From the NCBI GenBank assembly GCA_943789455.1, contig CALSUE010000003.1, forward strand, positions 290,923-354,922: DNA of 64,000 nt. The letters are read 5' to 3'. This DNA is from an uncultured Flavobacteriaceae bacterium. Its GTDB lineage: Bacteria; Bacteroidota; Bacteroidia; Flavobacteriales; Flavobacteriaceae. This document shows positions 1-9,233 of this stretch, piece after piece. Under the pieces are notes generated by a model. That model worked only from the letters and a program-made list of their open reading frames with translations. It ran no database searches and was not told the DNA's origin. Position 1 is the stretch's first letter. Every line of letters starts with the position of its first letter. Made by a program: the position numbers and the translations under genes.

Positions 1-167
1 CAGAGTTGTTGAAAACAAAAGCTGTACACGAAGATGACATTAACTCATTTATAGAAGTTTTTAACAGTTGTGATATGGCAAGGTATTCTCCAGTAACTGC
101 AGTGGAAATGAAAGATGATTATGAAAAATCAAAAGCTGTAATCACCCAAATTGATAAACAATTGTAA
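1..167 (+). CDS. BatD-like protein, C-terminal end (partial)
   Basis: The window opens inside a reading frame that ends at TAA 165-167, giving about 54 residues. The tail contains the pattern CDMARYSP, then a charged helix ending in ITQIDKQL, which is typical of the C terminus of BatD, the large membrane protein of the flavobacterial Bat (Bacteroides aerotolerance) operon. The next gene is a BatE-like TPR/SH3 protein starting 1 base after the stop, which supports the call. The 5' part lies outside the window, so domain content cannot be checked. Confidence 0.6.
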   Translation, partial: ELLKTKAVHEDDINSFIEVFNSCDMARYSPVTAVEMKDDYEKSKAVITQIDKQL

Positions 168-168
168 G

Positions 169-936
169 ATGAAAAAAAATCTGATTTTACTGCTATTTCT
201 CTCCGCTCAATTGTTTTCTCAAAACTCTGAACAGTTATTTAAAGAAGGAAATGAACAATACAAGTTGTCTAATTATTCAGAAGCAATTTCTAGCTACGAA
301 AAAATAGAAGCACTTGGATTAATTTCCTCAGCCTTATATTACAATTTAGGAAATTGTCATTACAAACTAAACCAAGTTGCCTCAGCTATATATAATTATG
401 AAAAGGCATTGCTTTTAGATCCTTTAAACGAAGATGCTCAACGTAATTTAGTGTTTGCAAAAAGACTCACAATAGATGCTATTGAAGAAATTCCTAAAAC
501 AATATTTCAAAAACTAGATGACGTTATCGTAAAAAAGTTATCCTACAATGAATGGGCGATTGTTAATGTTGTATTTTCTGTTCTTGGCACCCTACTTTTT
601 CTACTATTTTATTTTTCGTTTACGCCTTCAAAAAAACGCATGTTTTTTGTGACTAGTATTCTCAGTTTTCTCCTTTTACTGGTTACTTTATTTTTTACAA
701 TAAAAGAGTATACGTATTCAAATACAACTGTAGAGGCAATTATATTCAGTAAAGAAACTAGTATTAATAATGCACCAACAGACAACAGCGAAAAAATATT
801 TACGCTTCATGAAGGAACAAAAGTTCTTGTTTTAGATACCGTAGATAATTGGAAAAAAATTAGAATTTCGGATGGAAAAACTGGCTGGATTATTTCTGAT
901 AAGATTAAAACCCTTAGTATTTTTCAAAAAAATTAA
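169..936 (+). CDS. BatE-like TPR and SH3 domain membrane protein
   Basis: A 255-residue protein. It has a signal peptide (residues 1-18), two TPR-type repeats (about 20-100), two membrane helices (about 130-151 and 158-178) and a C-terminal bacterial SH3-like domain (about 185-250, with GWI near the end). This order is that of BatE in Bacteroidota. I chose ATG 169, which follows the BatD stop by one base; the reading frame is open from 151 but that part lies in the batD tail. It probably acts at the cytoplasmic membrane with BatA-D in envelope stress tolerance; the molecular role is unknown. Confidence 0.75.
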   Translation: MKKNLILLLFLSAQLFSQNSEQLFKEGNEQYKLSNYSEAISSYEKIEALGLISSALYYNLGNCHYKLNQVASAIYNYEKALLLDPLNEDAQRNLVFAKRLTIDAIEEIPKTIFQKLDDVIVKKLSYNEWAIVNVVFSVLGTLLFLLFYFSFTPSKKRMFFVTSILSFLLLLVTLFFTIKEYTYSNTTVEAIIFSKETSINNAPTDNSEKIFTLHEGTKVLVLDTVDNWKKIRISDGKTGWIISDKIKTLSIFQKN

Positions 937-956
937 AATAACTATCATCAACTTTG

Positions 957-964
957 TACCTTTG
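957..964 (+). promoter_or_regulatory. Candidate promoter -7 box
   Basis: TACCTTTG fits the Bacteroidota -7 consensus TAnnTTTG, 14 bases before the ATG of the 979-1284 gene. I do not see a clear -33 TTTG. Confidence 0.45.
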
Positions 965-978
965 TTTTTTACAAAATC

Positions 979-1284
979 ATGAGTAAAACTATTATAACTT
1001 TCTTATTTACATTGATCATCACGGCTTCAATCGTAGCGCCTACTTTTGTCAATTTGTCGGAAAGTACTATAGAGATTACAGAAATAGTTGACTTTGGAGA
1101 AGAAGAAGAAAATAAAGGTAAAGAATCTATTAAAGATTTGGAGGTAAAAATATACTACTCAACAGATAAGGAAAGTGTGTTTTTAAGCCTTGAGCACAAA
1201 AAAAGAATTCGCTATTGTTCAAAGAACTACACTTTTAAGTTTACCAAACTAAACAGCCCACCCCCAGAACAATTTTTCGCATAA
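979..1284 (+). CDS. Small exported hypothetical protein
   Basis: A 101-residue protein with an N-terminal hydrophobic helix (about 5-27) that is either a signal peptide or a membrane anchor. An acidic stretch (EEEE) and a basic C-terminal half with a single Cys follow. I do not recognise the family. It has its own candidate promoter and lies just before the carbonic anhydrase unit, so it may be expressed separately from batE. The 105 bases after it hold no clear element. Confidence 0.6.
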   Translation: MSKTIITFLFTLIITASIVAPTFVNLSESTIEITEIVDFGEEEENKGKESIKDLEVKIYYSTDKESVFLSLEHKKRIRYCSKNYTFKFTKLNSPPPEQFFA

Positions 1285-1389
1285 GAAGCCTATCTTCTTA
1301 AAGCCCTATCGTACGGTATAATAGTTTTAAAAAAAAACTATTTCCCGTAACATATTCCTATTATAGTATTAACCATAAAATATATTAAA

Positions 1390-2019
1390 ATGAAAGCCCA
1401 TACAAAAGAAACTCAGGCAGCCATTTCACCAAATAAAGCCATTCACTTATTAAAAGAAGGAAATCAAAGATTTCAATCAAATAAAGAGGTAGACAGAAAC
1501 TTATTAGCTCAGGTGTCAGATACAAGTACAGGTCAATACCCTTTTGCTACAATACTTCATTGTGTAGATTCTAGAGTTTCTGCAGAATTAGTATTCGACC
1601 AAGGGATTGGAGACATATTTAGCATTAGAATTGCAGGAAACTTTGTAAATGAAGACATTCTAGGAAGTATGGAATTTACCTGTAAACTCGCAGGAACTAA
1701 AGTAATTGTTGTTTTAGGACACACAGCTTGTGGTGCTGTAAAGGGAGCTTGTGATGATGCAAAACTAGGAAATCTCACAACCTTACTCAGTAAATTAAAA
1801 CCCGCAGTAGAAGCAGTTGCAGAACCTGCAGATACTAGCGAAAGAAACTCTGGTAATATTGAATTCGTAAATAATGTAGCAGAAAAAAATGTTTACATGA
1901 CCATAGCAAATATTAGAGCACAAAGCCCTGTTTTAGAAGAAATGGAAAAACAAGGAGACATTAAGATTATTGGTGCTATGTATGATATTAAGGATGGATC
2001 TGTAACCTTTTATGAATAA
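1390..2019 (+). CDS. Beta-class carbonic anhydrase
   Basis: A 209-residue cytoplasmic zinc enzyme that interconverts CO2 and bicarbonate. The ligand motifs are clear: C58-V-D60-S-R and GH111TAC114GA, giving the Cys-Asp/His-Cys arrangement of beta carbonic anhydrases. The length is normal for the class. Its end overlaps the start of the DUF2490 gene (2012), and a SulP transporter follows. That grouping suggests a bicarbonate uptake/handling operon, which is an inference from context. Confidence 0.93.
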   Translation: MKAHTKETQAAISPNKAIHLLKEGNQRFQSNKEVDRNLLAQVSDTSTGQYPFATILHCVDSRVSAELVFDQGIGDIFSIRIAGNFVNEDILGSMEFTCKLAGTKVIVVLGHTACGAVKGACDDAKLGNLTTLLSKLKPAVEAVAEPADTSERNSGNIEFVNNVAEKNVYMTIANIRAQSPVLEEMEKQGDIKIIGAMYDIKDGSVTFYE

Positions 2020-2668
2020 AAAATCCATGAAAAAACTCAGCATCATCCTAGTATTCTTAGCTGTTCCTTTTTTAGGGTTTAGTCAAGAAAACGGTCCCGG
2101 TAATTGGCTTGTTTATATTGGAAGCAAACAGCTAAACTCTAAATGGAATCTTCACCATGAAATTCAGTATAGAAATTACAATACTATTGGAAATTTAGAA
2201 CAGTTATTACTAAGAACTGGTCTAGGGTATAAAATAGGTGAAAAAAGTAATTTGCTACTTGGTTACGGATACATAAACTCTGAAAACTATACTGGAAGCG
2301 AAGACGAAAAAGTTACTGTAGAAGAACATCGGGTTTTTCAGCAATTTATCACAAAACACACTATTGGAAAACTTAGTTTACAACACCGTTATCGTTTTGA
2401 GCAGCGTTTTGTAGCTAGTGATTTTAAAACTCGTTTTCGTTATTTCCTAGGACTAAATATTCCTTTCAAAGACTCTAAATATTATCTATCTACTTACAAT
2501 GAGATTTTCTTAAATGGAGCAGCTAACGTTTTTGATAGAAATAGAGTTTATGGAGGCTTAGGATATAAGGTTTCCTCAGGAATAAAACTAGAAGTTGGGT
2601 ATATGAATCAAATTTTTGAAACCTCTAGCAGAGATCAAATTAATCTTATCACATTTATAAATTTTTAA
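2012..2668 (+). CDS. DUF2490 family outer-membrane barrel protein
   Basis: A 218-residue protein with a signal peptide ending near FLGFSQ. Alternating aromatic beta strands follow (for example NWLVYIG, HEIQYRNY, LQHRYRFEQRF), with a C-terminal aromatic residue as in outer-membrane barrels. This is the DUF2490 pattern. The ATG at 2012 overlaps the stop of the carbonic anhydrase gene; an internal ATG at 2027 would also leave a full signal peptide. It may form a channel or scaffold for the anion-handling operon, but no function is shown. Confidence 0.8.
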   Translation: MNKKSMKKLSIILVFLAVPFLGFSQENGPGNWLVYIGSKQLNSKWNLHHEIQYRNYNTIGNLEQLLLRTGLGYKIGEKSNLLLGYGYINSENYTGSEDEKVTVEEHRVFQQFITKHTIGKLSLQHRYRFEQRFVASDFKTRFRYFLGLNIPFKDSKYYLSTYNEIFLNGAANVFDRNRVYGGLGYKVSSGIKLEVGYMNQIFETSSRDQINLITFINF

Positions 2669-2677
2669 TAATAAAGT

Positions 2678-4543
2678 ATGAAAAATCTATTTTCAAATGT
2701 TCGTGGCGACCTCTTCGGTGGAATTACCGCTGGTATTGTTGCACTCCCATTGGCTCTTGCTTTTGGTGTTTCTTCAGGATTAGGACCTGACGCAGGTCTG
2801 TATGGTGCTATTTTCATTAGTTTCTTTGCTGCACTTTTTGGTGGAACTCCAACACAAATTTCTGGTCCAACAGCGCCAATGACAGCCGTAAGTATGGTTG
2901 TTATCGCTGGAATTATAGCTTCTAATAATGGAGATGTAAGTAAAGCATTACCAATTATTTTAACTGTTTTCTTATTGGCTGGTCTTTTGCAAATTGGTTT
3001 AGGTCTGGCAGGCTTAGGTAAGTATATTCGATATATTCCGTATCCTGTGGTTTCTGGTTTTATGACTGCTATTGGAGTCATCATATTAGTTACTCAAATC
3101 TTACCCTCCATCGGATATAATGCAAAAGAAGACGCTGAGTTTGTGAAGCAATTTGAATCACAGGTTGAAGAAGTTGTTTTAAGTAGATACTTAAAAGACA
3201 GTAAAAACAAAAAAGCTGATAAAATTCTCACCTTACAAGATTATAAAAATGCAGCAGCGGAAGGTGAAAGCATTGTGCGTGCAGACATTATAAAAGAAAG
3301 TAAAACGTTAGCTGGAAGAGAAGCTTCGGGTGTTTTAGGAACCTTAAAGGTGCTGCCAAGAGCTTTAAAACATCTTAATTGGCTAGAACTAATCTTAGCT
3401 TTAGGGACAATTATTATCATCTATGGATTTAAACGGATAACAACTGTTGTGCCTAGTACCTTGGTTGCTCTGGTGGTTATGACGGGTATTTCTGTTGGAT
3501 TTAGTCTTGACTACAAACCCATAGAAGAAATTCCAAGTGGGTTTCCAATTCCAAATATGGAAATTTTTACCAACTTTAGTTTAGCGAGTATCACTCCTTA
3601 TATTTTTACAGCCCTAACTTTAGCTTTGCTAGGCGCTATTGACTCACTGCTAACCTCTGTTGTTGCAGATAATATGACTAAGACCAAACACAAACCAAAT
3701 AAGGAGCTTATAGGTCAAGGAATAGGAAATAGTATTGCTTCTGTTTTTGGAGGAATTCCAGGAGCGGGTGCTACCATTAGAACCGTTGTGAATATTAATT
3801 CAGGAGGAAAAACAAAACTATCAGGAATGGTTGCTGGACTGATGTTATTAGTAATTTTATTAGGATTAGGACCTGTTGCATCTAAAATACCTGCAGCTGT
3901 TTTAGCTGGTATCTTAGTTACTGTTGGTATTGGAGTAATGGATTATAAAGGATTAAAAGCGATTCCTTCTTTACCAAGAGATATTAAAATAGCTGGTATT
4001 AAATTGAGTTCTGAAGTAATTATTATGATTATTGTATTGTTACTTTCTACATTCTGGAATTTAGTATATGCGGTGGGTATTGGATTGGTAATTGCTTCTT
4101 TAATGTTTATGAAGAAAATTGGAGATTTAACAGCGCAACAATCTAACGTAACCTCTTTAAAAGAAGAATCTTGGGCTGATGAAATTGGAATCACAAAAAA
4201 ATTACGTGATGAAATTTTCATTAAGCATATCAAAGGGCCTTTATTTTTTGGTTCAACAAGCGACTTTCAGCAGCTTATAAAACAAATTCCAGCGGCTGCA
4301 TCTACCATTATTATTCGAATGGATAGAATGGAGTATATCGATCAATCTGGGCTGTATGCTTTAGAAGACAGTATTGTAGAACTTAAGAAAGATGGTAAAA
4401 ATGTATTGGTTGTAGACATGCAAACACAGCCTAAATATATGATGGAACGCATTGATATAATTCCAGATTTAATTCCAGAGGAATATATTTTTGTAGATTT
4501 CAAAACCTGTTTACAATGGGTAAAAGATCATAAAGACGCATAA
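2678..4543 (+). CDS. SulP family anion transporter with STAS domain
   Basis: A 621-residue inner-membrane transporter. The N-terminal SulP core is plain (GGITAGIVALPLALAFG, then SGPTAPMTA). Multiple membrane helices run to about residue 500 and a cytoplasmic STAS domain fills about 515-620 (MDRMEYIDQSGLYAL). A charged, mostly hydrophilic insert lies at about 145-235 between helices. With a beta carbonic anhydrase two genes upstream, bicarbonate is the likely substrate, but sulfate cannot be excluded. It starts 9 bases after the DUF2490 stop. Confidence 0.9.
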   Translation: MKNLFSNVRGDLFGGITAGIVALPLALAFGVSSGLGPDAGLYGAIFISFFAALFGGTPTQISGPTAPMTAVSMVVIAGIIASNNGDVSKALPIILTVFLLAGLLQIGLGLAGLGKYIRYIPYPVVSGFMTAIGVIILVTQILPSIGYNAKEDAEFVKQFESQVEEVVLSRYLKDSKNKKADKILTLQDYKNAAAEGESIVRADIIKESKTLAGREASGVLGTLKVLPRALKHLNWLELILALGTIIIIYGFKRITTVVPSTLVALVVMTGISVGFSLDYKPIEEIPSGFPIPNMEIFTNFSLASITPYIFTALTLALLGAIDSLLTSVVADNMTKTKHKPNKELIGQGIGNSIASVFGGIPGAGATIRTVVNINSGGKTKLSGMVAGLMLLVILLGLGPVASKIPAAVLAGILVTVGIGVMDYKGLKAIPSLPRDIKIAGIKLSSEVIIMIIVLLLSTFWNLVYAVGIGLVIASLMFMKKIGDLTAQQSNVTSLKEESWADEIGITKKLRDEIFIKHIKGPLFFGSTSDFQQLIKQIPAAASTIIIRMDRMEYIDQSGLYALEDSIVELKKDGKNVLVVDMQTQPKYMMERIDIIPDLIPEEYIFVDFKTCLQWVKDHKDA

Positions 4544-4596
4544 GAAATTATTGAGACTATCTTCTTTAATTTATATCAATTTAGAAGATAACATGT

Positions 4597-4640
4597 AAGC
4601 GCTATAACCTATTAATTTAATAAGTTGTAGCGTTTATTTT
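4597..4640. terminator. Bidirectional terminator between convergent genes
   Basis: An imperfect 19-base inverted repeat (arms 4597-4615 and 4617-4635) is followed by a T run on the + strand. It lies between the convergent SulP and CvpA genes. The arms contain GTAGCG/CGCTAT and look slightly like an attC, but there is no AAC/GTT core. Confidence 0.6.
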
Positions 4641-4659
4641 TTTAGTATAACAAACAGCC

Positions 4660-5169
4660 TTATTGAAGTTCATTTTTCTTTTCCTCAATCTTTTCAATGA
4701 TATTTGGAAATAGTGTAGGAACAATTTTCTTTACAGGTGTGTATAAGACAGAGGTCTCTAATGTCTCTTTTTCTATAAAACGAATTACGCCATTTAACCG
4801 CGAAAAAAAAACAAATAGTACGCTTAAAATTAACACACTTTTTAAAAGTGCAAAGACACCTCCTAGTAGTTTATTAATCATTCCTAGCGCCACAAAATTT
4901 GCCATTTTTGTGAAAACTTTTCCTAAGGATGAAACTGCAACTACAATGGCTATAAACGTAACTGCAAATGCTGTTAAAGCAATATAATTTTCACTCCATT
5001 CTACATAGTCTTTTAGAAAATCTGAAGCAAAATAAGAAAAGTAGATTGCACCATAAATACCTCCAATTAAAGCAATTAAAGAAGCTATTTCTACAAAAAA
5101 CCCTTTCATAAAACCTCTTACGAAGGCAAAAATTAAAATAACTACTATTACACAATCAAAGATGTTCAT
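4660..5169 (-). CDS. CvpA family membrane protein
   Basis: A 169-residue protein with four predicted membrane helices. It starts MNIFDCVIVVILIFAFVRGF, a typical CvpA opening (D at the membrane entry, then RGxxKGF), and carries the later GMINKLLGG motif. I set the start at the ATG at 5169 because the longer frame adds a basic, poorly conserved leader. CvpA proteins are linked to envelope homeostasis and, in Escherichia coli, colicin V production. The gene is divergent from umuC. Confidence 0.8.
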   Translation of the reverse strand: MNIFDCVIVVILIFAFVRGFMKGFFVEIASLIALIGGIYGAIYFSYFASDFLKDYVEWSENYIALTAFAVTFIAIVVAVSSLGKVFTKMANFVALGMINKLLGGVFALLKSVLILSVLFVFFSRLNGVIRFIEKETLETSVLYTPVKKIVPTLFPNIIEKIEEKKNELQ

Positions 5170-5245
5170 AATTCTTATCCTTTTTTTCAAATATAAGTAA
5201 CTCAATGCTATTCTTTGGTACTTTCTTGTTTGTATCTTTACACTA

Positions 5246-6502
5246 ATGTATGCTTTAGTAGATTGTAATAACTTTTACGCTTCTTGCGAACGGGTATTTA
5301 ACCCCAGTTTGCAAAATAAACCTGTTGCTGTATTAAGTAATAATGACGGTTGTATCATTGCTAGAAGTGATGAAGTCAAGAAATTAAATCTTCCAATGGG
5401 GGCTCCTATTTTTAAATGGAAAAATTTCTGTAAGCATCATAAAATTACTGTTTTATCCTCTAACTATCCGCTATATGGAGATATGAGCGCAAGAGTTATG
5501 ACAATACTAGAGCAGTTTTCGCCTAATGTTGAAGTGTATAGTATTGATGAGGCTTTTATTGATCTTACGGGATTTAATCATCATGATTTTAATGCATATG
5601 GCAAGAGTATTCGAAAAAGAATTTTAAAATGGACAGGGATACCAACGTGTGTAGGAATTGCTCCTACAAAAGCACTCTGTAAAGTAGCGAATAAGATTGC
5701 AAGAAAGTTTCCAAAAGAAACCGGTGGTGTTTACGTAATTGATACAGACGAAAAACGACTAAAAGGACTCAAATGGACAGCCATTAAAAATGTATGGGGA
5801 ATTGGTCGTCGTTTAGAAAAACGCCTGATGTTAAAGGGATGTAAAACAGCATTTGATTTTACCCAATTATCTGATGAATGGGTGCGTCGCAATTTTTCAA
5901 TTACAGAATGGAGATTAAAAAAAGACTTAGAAGGAATTCCAACAATTGAATTTGAAATAAAAGAAATAAAGCGCTCTATTTCAACAACTAGAAGTTTTGA
6001 GCAGGCCTATTCAGATATTGAAGATATTACTGAAAGAATTTCTACTTTTGCTGCATGTTGCTCGGAAAAGTTACGCGCACAACAATCTAGTTGTCACATG
6101 ATCATAGTGATGCTAAGAAGTGATCGTCACAAAAAAAACACGGAACAATATAGTGCATCAAAAACTGTTGTTTTTTCATATCCTACAGATTCTACCCTTA
6201 GCATTACAAAAGCTGCGGTAGAGGCTATAAAAATCATTTTTAAAAAGGGGGTTAATTATAAGAAAGCAGGGGTTATTGTTACAGGGCTGGTACCTACAAA
6301 CAACCATCAATTGAATTTATTTCTTCATGAAAATCCAAAACATAAACCATTAATGTCGGCAATAGATCATTTAAATAAAAAATTTAAAACAACTGCCATA
6401 AAATTAGCAAATCAAGACTTACAACGAACTTGGAAAATGAAACAAGAGCATCTTTCTCCAAAATATACCACAAAAATAAACGATATCATTACCGTAAAAT
6501 AA
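5246..6502 (+). CDS. umuC: Y-family DNA polymerase (UmuC)
   Basis: A 418-residue translesion polymerase, the catalytic subunit of a Pol V-like enzyme. Metal-binding residues are D6 (MYALVDCNNFYASCE) and D101-E102 (YSIDEAFID). Helix-hairpin-helix (GIGRRLEKRL) and little-finger regions follow, with the DUF4113-like C-terminal tail seen in UmuC. It abuts umuD with no gap, giving the order umuC-umuD, opposite to Escherichia coli. SOS control is expected from the family; I could not identify a LexA site. Confidence 0.93.
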   Translation: MYALVDCNNFYASCERVFNPSLQNKPVAVLSNNDGCIIARSDEVKKLNLPMGAPIFKWKNFCKHHKITVLSSNYPLYGDMSARVMTILEQFSPNVEVYSIDEAFIDLTGFNHHDFNAYGKSIRKRILKWTGIPTCVGIAPTKALCKVANKIARKFPKETGGVYVIDTDEKRLKGLKWTAIKNVWGIGRRLEKRLMLKGCKTAFDFTQLSDEWVRRNFSITEWRLKKDLEGIPTIEFEIKEIKRSISTTRSFEQAYSDIEDITERISTFAACCSEKLRAQQSSCHMIIVMLRSDRHKKNTEQYSASKTVVFSYPTDSTLSITKAAVEAIKIIFKKGVNYKKAGVIVTGLVPTNNHQLNLFLHENPKHKPLMSAIDHLNKKFKTTAIKLANQDLQRTWKMKQEHLSPKYTTKINDIITVK

Positions 6503-6931
6503 ATGACAAAATCACTTCAATTTTTTACTCCAAAGACATCAAACAGTACTGGTGCAATTTTTATTGATATAGGAATTTCAGCCGGCTTCCCTTCTCCTGC
6601 AGACGATTTTACAGAAACTAGAATTTCTCTAGATGAAGAATTAATCACCAACAAAGAAGCAACATTCTTTGCCAAAGTAAACGGACAGTCTATGATTGGC
6701 GCTGGTTTAGATGATAAAGATTTATTGGTTATAGACAGAAGTCTTGAGCCTGAAAACAACAGGATAGCTGTTTGTTTTTTAGATGGTGAGTTTACTGTAA
6801 AACGCTTAAAAGTAAGTGATGGTGGAGTGTGGCTTCAACCAGAAAACCCTGAGTATCCTAGTATAAAAATTACTGAAGAAAATGATTTTGTGATTTGGGG
6901 AATTGTAACAAGTGTAATTAAAAAAGTATAA
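6503..6931 (+). CDS. umuD: UmuD-like S24 autopeptidase
   Basis: A 142-residue protein. The cleavage site is A27-G28 inside ISAGFPSPADDF, and the catalytic dyad is S63 (GQSMIGAG) and K100 (FTVKRL), with the spacing of UmuD/LexA peptidases. RecA-stimulated self-cleavage would give UmuD', which activates UmuC. The ATG follows the umuC stop directly, so the two genes are probably translationally coupled. Confidence 0.92.
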   Translation: MTKSLQFFTPKTSNSTGAIFIDIGISAGFPSPADDFTETRISLDEELITNKEATFFAKVNGQSMIGAGLDDKDLLVIDRSLEPENNRIAVCFLDGEFTVKRLKVSDGGVWLQPENPEYPSIKITEENDFVIWGIVTSVIKKV

Positions 6932-6941
6932 GTTTAAACTG

Positions 6942-7391
6942 TCAATTCAAATTGCGCTTTTCAATAAAAAACCGTTTCAATAAAAGACTACACTCATTTT
7001 CTAAAACACCACTAACTACTTTTGTCTTAGGATGCAACGTTGTTTGTAAATTTACAAAGCCTCTTTGAGGTTCAGAGGCTCCATATACAAGCTTTCCCAA
7101 TTGAGCCCAGTAACTTGCACCTGCACACATTTGGCATGGCTCTAAGGTTACGTAAAGTGTACATTCTTTTAAATATTTCCCGCCAAGAAAATCTGCTGCT
7201 GCAGTAAATGCCTGCATTTCTGCATGGGCCGTTACATCGTTTAAAGTTTCTGTAAGATTGTGTGCCCTTGCAATAATTTTATCATTCATTACTATTACAG
7301 CCCCTACAGGAACTTCTTTTTTCATAAAAGCAAGCTCTGCTTCCTGTAGTGCTTTTTTCATAAAATAAGTATCGTCAAAAGGCTGAATCAT
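6942..7391 (-). CDS. tadA: TadA-like nucleoside deaminase
   Basis: A 149-residue zinc deaminase with HAE (TAHAEMQAF) and PCQMC motifs, the signature of the cytidine/deoxycytidylate deaminase fold. Length and motifs fit the tRNA adenosine deaminase that makes inosine at position 34 of tRNA-Arg. Guanine deaminase is a less likely alternative. It converges on umuD with a 10-base gap and is divergent from dxs. Confidence 0.8.
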   Translation of the reverse strand: MIQPFDDTYFMKKALQEAELAFMKKEVPVGAVIVMNDKIIARAHNLTETLNDVTAHAEMQAFTAAADFLGGKYLKECTLYVTLEPCQMCAGASYWAQLGKLVYGASEPQRGFVNLQTTLHPKTKVVSGVLENECSLLLKRFFIEKRNLN

Positions 7392-7442
7392 TTTAAAAAA
7401 TATTTATTCAATATTACAAATATCTTTTGAGTTGTAAAATTG

Positions 7443-7450
7443 TATTTTTG
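7443..7450 (+). promoter_or_regulatory. dxs promoter -7 box next to the start codon
   Basis: TATTTTTG fits TAnnTTTG and ends 4 bases before the dxs ATG at 7455. Transcription would begin at or next to the start codon, so the transcript is probably leaderless. Confidence 0.55.
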
Positions 7451-7454
7451 TGCT

Positions 7455-9218
7455 ATGATCAATGCTTTACTTGATACCATAAAAATTCCATCAGATCTTA
7501 AAAAATTAACTAAAGATCAGTTGCCAAAATTGGCAGAAGAATTACGTGCGTTTATCATTGACATTGTAGCCACAAAACAAGGGCATCTGGGGGCTAGTTT
7601 AGGAGTAGTAGAACTTACTATTGCTTTACATTACTTATTTGACACCCCTAAAGACCTTTTGGTATGGGATGTGGGTCACCAAGCATACGGGCATAAAATT
7701 TTAACCGGAAGAAAAGATGTTTTTCATACCAACAGACAATTAGATGGAATTTCAGGATTTCCAAAAATAGCCGAAAGCAAATATGATACGTTTGGAGTAG
7801 GGCATTCTTCTACTTCTATTTCGGCTGCACTAGGAATGGCAATTGCTTCTTCCTTAAAAGGTGAAACTGAAAAACAACATATTGCAGTAATTGGCGATGC
7901 TTCTATTGCTAGTGGAATGGCTTTTGAAGCCTTAAATCATGCAGGGGTTAGTGAGGCTAATTTATTAATTATTCTAAATGATAACGCCATTGGTATAGAC
8001 CCTTCTGTAGGCGCATTAAAAGAATATTTAACCAAAGTAAAGACAGATCGATCTTTGGCTCAGAATAACATTATTAAGGCCTTAAATTTCGATTATTCAG
8101 GCCCAATTGATGGTCATAATTTTAAAAGTTTGTTTCGGGAACTCAAGCGACTTAAAAATAAAAAAGGGCCTAAATTTTTGCATGTTATTACAACAAAAGG
8201 CAAAGGATTAAGTCAGGCAGAAAAAGATCAGGTAACTTATCACTCTCCGGGCCAGTTTGATGCAAAAACGGGAGAAATCATTCCAAAAAATAGCAAAGGA
8301 TTATCTCCTAAGTATCAAGATGTTTTTGGAGAAACTATTGTTGAACTCGCTAGAGGAAATACAAAAATTATTGGAATTACTCCAGCAATGCTCTCTGGAA
8401 GTTCCTTAAAAATGATGCTTAAAGAATTTCCTAAAAGGACATTTGATGTTGGAATTGCAGAACAGCACGCTGTAACCCTAGCTGCTGGAATGGCAACTCA
8501 AGGAATGATTCCTTTTTGTAATATCTATTCTACTTTTATTCAGCGAGCCTATGATCAAATCATACACGATGTAGCACTACAAAATCTACCCGTTATTTTT
8601 TGTATAGATAGGGCTGGATTAGTTGGTGAAGATGGTGCAACTCACCATGGTGTTTTTGATCTAGCTTATATGAGAGCCATTCCAAATATGATTGTTTTTG
8701 CACCAAGAAACGAAGTGGAATTACGAAATATTTTATATACTTCTCAGTTGGGTTTAAATCAACCCATTGCCATTCGTTACCCAAGAGGAAGAGGGGTCTT
8801 GTTTGATTGGAAGAAGCCCTTTGAAATCATTGAAATAGGAACTGGGGTTTGCTTAAGAGACGGGAAAGATATTGCTATACTCTCTATAGGTACTATAGGT
8901 AATAATGTCACAAAAGCACTAGAAGAATTTCCAAGTGTTGCTCATTATGACATGCGATTTTCTAAGCCTTTAGATGAAAATTTATTACATAGCATCTGTG
9001 CTGATTTTAAACACATTATTACTCTTGAAGATGGTGTGGAAAAAGGCGGATTTGGCTCAGCCATTTTAGAATTTATGGGGAAACATAATTACAAAAACAA
9101 GGTTAAGGTTTTAGGAATACAAGACCATTTTGTGGAACACGGAACAATCGAGGAACTTCAAAAAAAGAATGGTATAGATGTCAGCTCAATCAAAAAGTTG
9201 ATTGGAAGTCTATCCTAA
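7455..9218 (+). CDS. dxs: 1-deoxy-D-xylulose-5-phosphate synthase
   Basis: A 587-residue thiamine diphosphate enzyme and first step of the methylerythritol phosphate isoprenoid pathway (pyruvate plus glyceraldehyde 3-phosphate). Seen: GHLGASLGVVEL, VGHQAYGHKIL, the ThDP/Mg loop GDASIASGMAFEALNHAG with a later NDN, the transketolase AEQHAVTLAAGMA motif and a C-terminal transketolase domain. I chose ATG 7455; the frame is open from 7440, but that part overlaps the promoter box and lies outside the conserved N terminus (LLDTI). Confidence 0.96.
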   Translation: MINALLDTIKIPSDLKKLTKDQLPKLAEELRAFIIDIVATKQGHLGASLGVVELTIALHYLFDTPKDLLVWDVGHQAYGHKILTGRKDVFHTNRQLDGISGFPKIAESKYDTFGVGHSSTSISAALGMAIASSLKGETEKQHIAVIGDASIASGMAFEALNHAGVSEANLLIILNDNAIGIDPSVGALKEYLTKVKTDRSLAQNNIIKALNFDYSGPIDGHNFKSLFRELKRLKNKKGPKFLHVITTKGKGLSQAEKDQVTYHSPGQFDAKTGEIIPKNSKGLSPKYQDVFGETIVELARGNTKIIGITPAMLSGSSLKMMLKEFPKRTFDVGIAEQHAVTLAAGMATQGMIPFCNIYSTFIQRAYDQIIHDVALQNLPVIFCIDRAGLVGEDGATHHGVFDLAYMRAIPNMIVFAPRNEVELRNILYTSQLGLNQPIAIRYPRGRGVLFDWKKPFEIIEIGTGVCLRDGKDIAILSIGTIGNNVTKALEEFPSVAHYDMRFSKPLDENLLHSICADFKHIITLEDGVEKGGFGSAILEFMGKHNYKNKVKVLGIQDHFVEHGTIEELQKKNGIDVSSIKKLIGSLS

Positions 9219-9233
9219 AAACATCCTTTTTTA

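Noticed and set aside
2665..3084. 139-residue minus-strand frame
   Set aside because: It lies entirely against the SulP gene, is Pro/Ala-rich without domains, and is a shadow.
4597..4640. Solitary attC outside the array
   Set aside because: It is an inverted repeat with a T run between convergent genes and lacks AAC/GTT cores and the second stem.
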